Part shown: positions 12,878 through 15,459 of the stretch, in pieces
Numbering within the stretch: position 1 is the first letter of the stretch
Layout: each line of letters opens with the position of its first letter
NCBI GenBank assembly: GCA_964646925.1
Contig: CAZYIC010000027.1
Location: 1-15,459, forward strand
Source: GWB1-37-8 sp964646925
Lineage (GTDB): Bacteria; Patescibacteriota; Microgenomatia; Levybacterales; UBA12049
Reading direction: 5' to 3'
DNA: 15,459 nt
Position numbers and translations under genes: made by a program
The notes under the pieces: model-generated
Databases searched by the model: none
The model's input: the letters and a program-made list of their open reading frames with translations, nothing else
What the model was told of the DNA's origin: nothing

Positions 12878-13477
12878 ATGACAAAAACACCGCTTCCTAC
12901 CAATTTCGTTAAACATACCAGCAAAAACCCAATTCAGAAATTCTTAATTAAAAACTTTTATTCTTCTTTAATTTCTTTAGCCAAGCCCTTAAATGCTGAA
13001 TCAATACTTGATGCCGGCTGCGGAGAAGGATTCACAATGGACAAGTTTTTTAAAAATGGTATTGGTAAAAAAATCCAAGGAATAGAATATGAGAAAGCCG
13101 CCATAGATTTTGGTAAAAAACTTTTTCCCCATTTAGTTATCAAACGAGGAAGTATATATGATCTTCCTTATAAAGATAACTCTTTTGATTTAATAATCTG
13201 CACGGAAGTACTCGAACATTTAAGAGAACCGGCAAGAGCAATCAAGGAAATGTTAAGGGTTTCCAAAAAATATTTGATTGTAAGCGTTCCCAACGAACCT
13301 TTATTTATGATTAGTAATTTATTAAGAGGTAAAAATATTTTCAAATTTGGAAATGATCGGGGACATATAAATCATTGGAATCCTTTAAGTTTAAAAAAGT
13401 ATTTAACTCAAAATAAAGTAAAAATAAAAAAATTAAATCTTCCCTTTCCTTGGATAACTATTTTAGGAGAAAAATAA
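12878..13477 (+). CDS. Class I SAM-dependent methyltransferase (Methyltransf_11-like)
   Basis: 199 residues and the only plus-strand gene. The Rossmann fold is clear: motif I SILDAGCGEGFT (42-53), the acidic end of beta2 in QGIEYEKAA (67-75), GSIYDLPYKDNSFDLIICTEVLEHL (91-115, with the VLEHL motif typical of UbiE/Methyltransf_11 enzymes) and YLIVSVPNEP (132-141), followed by a variable lid containing GHINHWNPLSLKKYL. It probably methylates a small molecule or sugar acceptor of the neighbouring pathway; the substrate is unknown. It has its own promoter divergent from the operon and converges with the GtrB-like gene, their stops being separated by only 10 bp with no obvious terminator hairpin. 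It carries no heptamer or hairpin inserts. Confidence 0.88.
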   Translation: MTKTPLPTNFVKHTSKNPIQKFLIKNFYSSLISLAKPLNAESILDAGCGEGFTMDKFFKNGIGKKIQGIEYEKAAIDFGKKLFPHLVIKRGSIYDLPYKDNSFDLIICTEVLEHLREPARAIKEMLRVSKKYLIVSVPNEPLFMISNLLRGKNIFKFGNDRGHINHWNPLSLKKYLTQNKVKIKKLNLPFPWITILGEK

Positions 13478-13487
13478 TCTATTACTA

Positions 13488-14420
13488 TTATAAATCTTCG
13501 CTGGAATATTTAAGAATAATATCTTTTTGCTGTTTGGAAGAAGTGCTGATAATTAGATCTGCCAAAAAACCCGTAAAGAATAATTGAAAACCGCTTATTA
13601 CAAGAAGCATTCCAAAAAACAAAAGCGGTCTTTGACCAATAGTTTCGCCCAATATCCTAAGATAAGTAAGATATCCCAATATCACAACGCCTAGGAAAAT
13701 CAAAAATGCACCCGCAACTCCAAAGAAATGAAATGGTCTCTTGCTATATTTACTTAAAAAAAGCATTGTAAATATGTCAGGCAAATCTTTCCAAAGTTTC
13801 GAAAACCCGTATTTTGATTTACCAAATTTTCGCTTATCATGCTCAACAGCCACTTCTGTTACGGTAAAGCCTTGATCGTGGACGAGAAGAGGTATAAATC
13901 TGTGCATCCCGCCGTAAAGGGTAAGGCTTTTTGCGGCATCTTTAGTGTAAAGTTTTAAGCCGCAATTGTAGTCATGCAATTTTAATCCCCAAAGCACAGA
14001 AGCCATAGAATTAAAAAGTTTGGAGGAAAACACCTTTCCTATTGAATCTTTTCTTTCTTTCCTCCAGCCGCAAACCAGATCCCATTTGTTCTTTTCCATT
14101 TCTCTCAAAAGCTTTCCTATTTCATCCGGTTTATCTTGCAAATCCGCATCCAGAGTTACAATGTAATCCCCTTTTGCTTTTTGGAACCCCAAAGTAAGAG
14201 CCTCTGCTTTCCCGCTATTTTTTCTAAAAGAATATACTTTTACATTCTTATCTTTTTCTTCAATTCCTTTCAAAATTTTTAATGACCCGTCTGTTGACCC
14301 ATCATCAACAAAGATAATTTCATAGTTCTTATCTATTTTTCGCAACTCTATGATCAACTCATCGTAAAAAGCCTTCAAGCTCTCCTCTTCATTGAACAAT
14401 GGCACTACTATACTAATCAT
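13488..14420 (-). CDS. GtrB/DPM1-like polyprenyl-phosphate glycosyltransferase
   Basis: 310 residues. The GT-A domain has ISIVVPLFNEEESL (2-15), IIFVDDGSTDGSL (35-47), RKNSGKAEALTLGF (66-79), VTLDADLQDKPDEI (88-101; the D91-x-D93 metal site) and a WRKERKDSIGKVFSS stretch (119-133) typical of the DPM1/GtrB group. Two C-terminal membrane helices lie at about 230-256 and 263-290. Such enzymes transfer one sugar from UDP- or GDP-sugar to undecaprenyl or related phosphate at the cytoplasmic face, making the donor for GT-C enzymes; two candidate GT-C users are encoded in the same window. The ATG at 14420 is 7 bp after the methyltransferase stop. The sugar (often glucose or an aminosugar) cannot be told. 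No inserts are seen. Confidence 0.9.
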   Translation of the reverse strand: MISIVVPLFNEEESLKAFYDELIIELRKIDKNYEIIFVDDGSTDGSLKILKGIEEKDKNVKVYSFRKNSGKAEALTLGFQKAKGDYIVTLDADLQDKPDEIGKLLREMEKNKWDLVCGWRKERKDSIGKVFSSKLFNSMASVLWGLKLHDYNCGLKLYTKDAAKSLTLYGGMHRFIPLLVHDQGFTVTEVAVEHDKRKFGKSKYGFSKLWKDLPDIFTMLFLSKYSKRPFHFFGVAGAFLIFLGVVILGYLTYLRILGETIGQRPLLFFGMLLVISGFQLFFTGFLADLIISTSSKQQKDIILKYSSEDL

Positions 14421-14427
14421 ATTTAAC

Positions 14428-15375
14428 TTATTTCTTAGTCGCTTTTAAGGTAAAAACGTCGCCTAGATGAAATTTATCCAAAACCCACTCAAGCGGATAA
14501 AATAAAATAATTACTGGGAATTTATGGATTAAGTCAATTTTTTTATTAAAAATATCATTTATGAAATACTGCAAGCTCCCTGCAATTCCTCCGGCTGAAC
14601 AAAATTCTATTTTCTTTATTAAAAAACCATTTTTTTCAACCAACTTTTTGAGAGTGCGGGGTGAGAAGATAAATAGATGTCTTGGAGAATCTAAGTTGTA
14701 CCAATAAGATTTAAATACTTTGCTAACCAAACTCTCCATGTTCGGCGTCCCCATAATTAATTCCCCTCCCTTTCTAAGCTTCTTCCTTATCAGACTCAAG
14801 GAAAGTGATGGATCATCCAGATGCTCTATTACGTGATAAAGCCTTATCGCATCAAAAAAATTATCCGGATATTCATCAAGGCTTTTGTATGTTCCAAGTT
14901 TTAAATTATTCAATCCCCGTTTTTTTCCGGTAGAAATCGCATTTTTGTCCATATCTATGCCATATGTATCCCACCCTAACTTTTTTAAAAGCACCAACGT
15001 GTCACCTGTCCCACATCCTAAATCAAGAATTTTTCCTCTTTTTGGGTTTGAAGGCATTGCGGGGACATTTTTTACGAGTAATGTAATAATTTTACTTAAG
15101 AAAGTTGGAGAATAATAGTTTTTGATAAGATATTCCCTTAGAATCTCGAAAAAACCCTTCTTATTACTTTTATTGTACGCATAATAGGCTTTGCTTGGGT
15201 AATATTTTTTAATCTTCGGCTCTGATGGCTGCGGATCTAGAAATGTCAGAGAACATGCGTTACATTTCTTAAGGAAAAACTTACCGGGAAAATTAAACAT
15301 TCTATCCCGAGTCTCGTATAGGGGGGTAACTTTTGAAGATTTACATACAATACATGAGTTCATCATTCTAGTCAT
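14428..15375 (-). CDS. SAM-dependent methyltransferase with N-terminal zinc ribbon
   Basis: 315 residues. Four cysteines, C8-x2-C11 and C38-x2-C41, form a zinc-binding knuckle pair in the arrangement CIVC...FFLKKCNACSLTFLDPQP, characteristic of the tailoring methyltransferases found beside glycosyltransferases. The Methyltransf_23-like domain follows: KILDLGCGTGDT (115-126), YGIDMDKNAI (138-147), LYHVIEHLDDP (179-189), LIMGTPNMES (206-215) and DSPRHLFIFSP (229-239). The C-terminus is partly hydrophobic. It probably O- or C-methylates a sugar during glycan assembly. The start is uncertain: ATGs at 15375, 15366 and 15363 are all possible. AAGGA favours the first, while TATAAT at 15379-15374 followed by seven bases would give a leaderless message starting at 15366. 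Confidence 0.87.
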   Translation of the reverse strand: MTRMMNSCIVCKSSKVTPLYETRDRMFNFPGKFFLKKCNACSLTFLDPQPSEPKIKKYYPSKAYYAYNKSNKKGFFEILREYLIKNYYSPTFLSKIITLLVKNVPAMPSNPKRGKILDLGCGTGDTLVLLKKLGWDTYGIDMDKNAISTGKKRGLNNLKLGTYKSLDEYPDNFFDAIRLYHVIEHLDDPSLSLSLIRKKLRKGGELIMGTPNMESLVSKVFKSYWYNLDSPRHLFIFSPRTLKKLVEKNGFLIKKIEFCSAGGIAGSLQYFINDIFNKKIDLIHKFPVIILFYPLEWVLDKFHLGDVFTLKATKK

Positions 15376-15459
15376 TATATCCTTGGATTGTTCTAAAAAG
15401 ATTGTAATAGTAATAACTCCATCTGGGACTCATTTTTATATACGCATTGATATCCTTAT
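15368..15459 (-). CDS. Possible C-terminal end of an upstream gene (cut by window edge)
   Basis: The frame is open from the right edge for 29 codons to TAG at 15370-15368. The sequence ends MSPRWSYYYYNLFRTIQGYND, which is plausible protein rather than low-complexity AT translation. If real, its stop would overlap the first ATG of the methyltransferase and lie one base before the second candidate ATG, the same tight packing used elsewhere. Too short to identify. Confidence 0.3.
   Translation of the reverse strand, partial: KDINAYIKMSPRWSYYYYNLFRTIQGYND
15374..15379 (-). promoter_or_regulatory. Possible -10 box inside the methyltransferase start region
   Basis: TATAAT on the minus strand overlaps the first candidate ATG (15375) and ends seven bases before the ATG at 15366, the same spacing as the box at 341-336. 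No -35 or TGn extension is evident, and AAGGA just upstream offers a competing explanation as a ribosome binding site. Confidence 0.25.

Overview
This AT-rich window is a polysaccharide-assembly (surface glycan) island. Eleven of the fifteen recognisable genes are glycosyltransferases, sugar-tailoring enzymes or polyprenyl-linked glycan enzymes, plus two SAM methyltransferases, one EamA transporter and one unknown small membrane protein. TGA is used as a stop (for example at 1651-1649 and 5323-5321), so the code is not one that reads TGA as an amino acid. The AT-rich composition, compact gene packing, absence of recognisable nucleotide-sugar genes here, and short in-frame palindromic inserts all fit a Patescibacteria/CPR bacterium, perhaps of the Microgenomates. 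That assignment is an inference, because no marker gene is present.

Layout. Minus strand, right end: a possible 3' end of a gene (15368-15459), a zinc-ribbon SAM methyltransferase (14428-15375) and a GtrB/DPM1-like polyprenyl-phosphate glycosyltransferase (13488-14420). These converge on a plus-strand methyltransferase (12878-13477). A 41-bp divergent promoter region then opens a long minus-strand operon running to the left edge: small membrane protein, EamA transporter, N-terminal-half GT4, complete GT4, hexapeptide acyltransferase, GT2, a 1047-residue O-antigen-ligase/GT-C fusion, a PMT-type GT-C enzyme, GT4, GT2 and GT4. After a 220-bp gap it continues with a GT4 cut by the edge. Spacing is mostly a few bases or a short overlap, with likely internal promoters before 328, 5279 and 11716.

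How the genes may work together (inference). The cytoplasmic GT4 and GT2 enzymes would build a lipid-linked oligosaccharide and the acyltransferase and methyltransferases would decorate it. The GtrB-like enzyme would charge a polyprenyl phosphate with one sugar, which the GT-C enzymes could use outside the membrane. The Wzy_C domain would polymerise or ligate the glycan. No Wzx/Wzz or ABC exporter is visible.

The most unusual signal is at DNA level. The glycosyltransferase genes between 1 and 11716 carry arrays of 7-bp tandem repeats. Inside or beside these sit short hairpins of at least three families, with lengths that are multiples of three (24, 30 and 60 bp), so they add whole codons. Two families show base changes that keep pairing. 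The inserts fall in the same loops of paralogous enzymes and are absent from the 13-15 kb genes and from the giant fusion gene.
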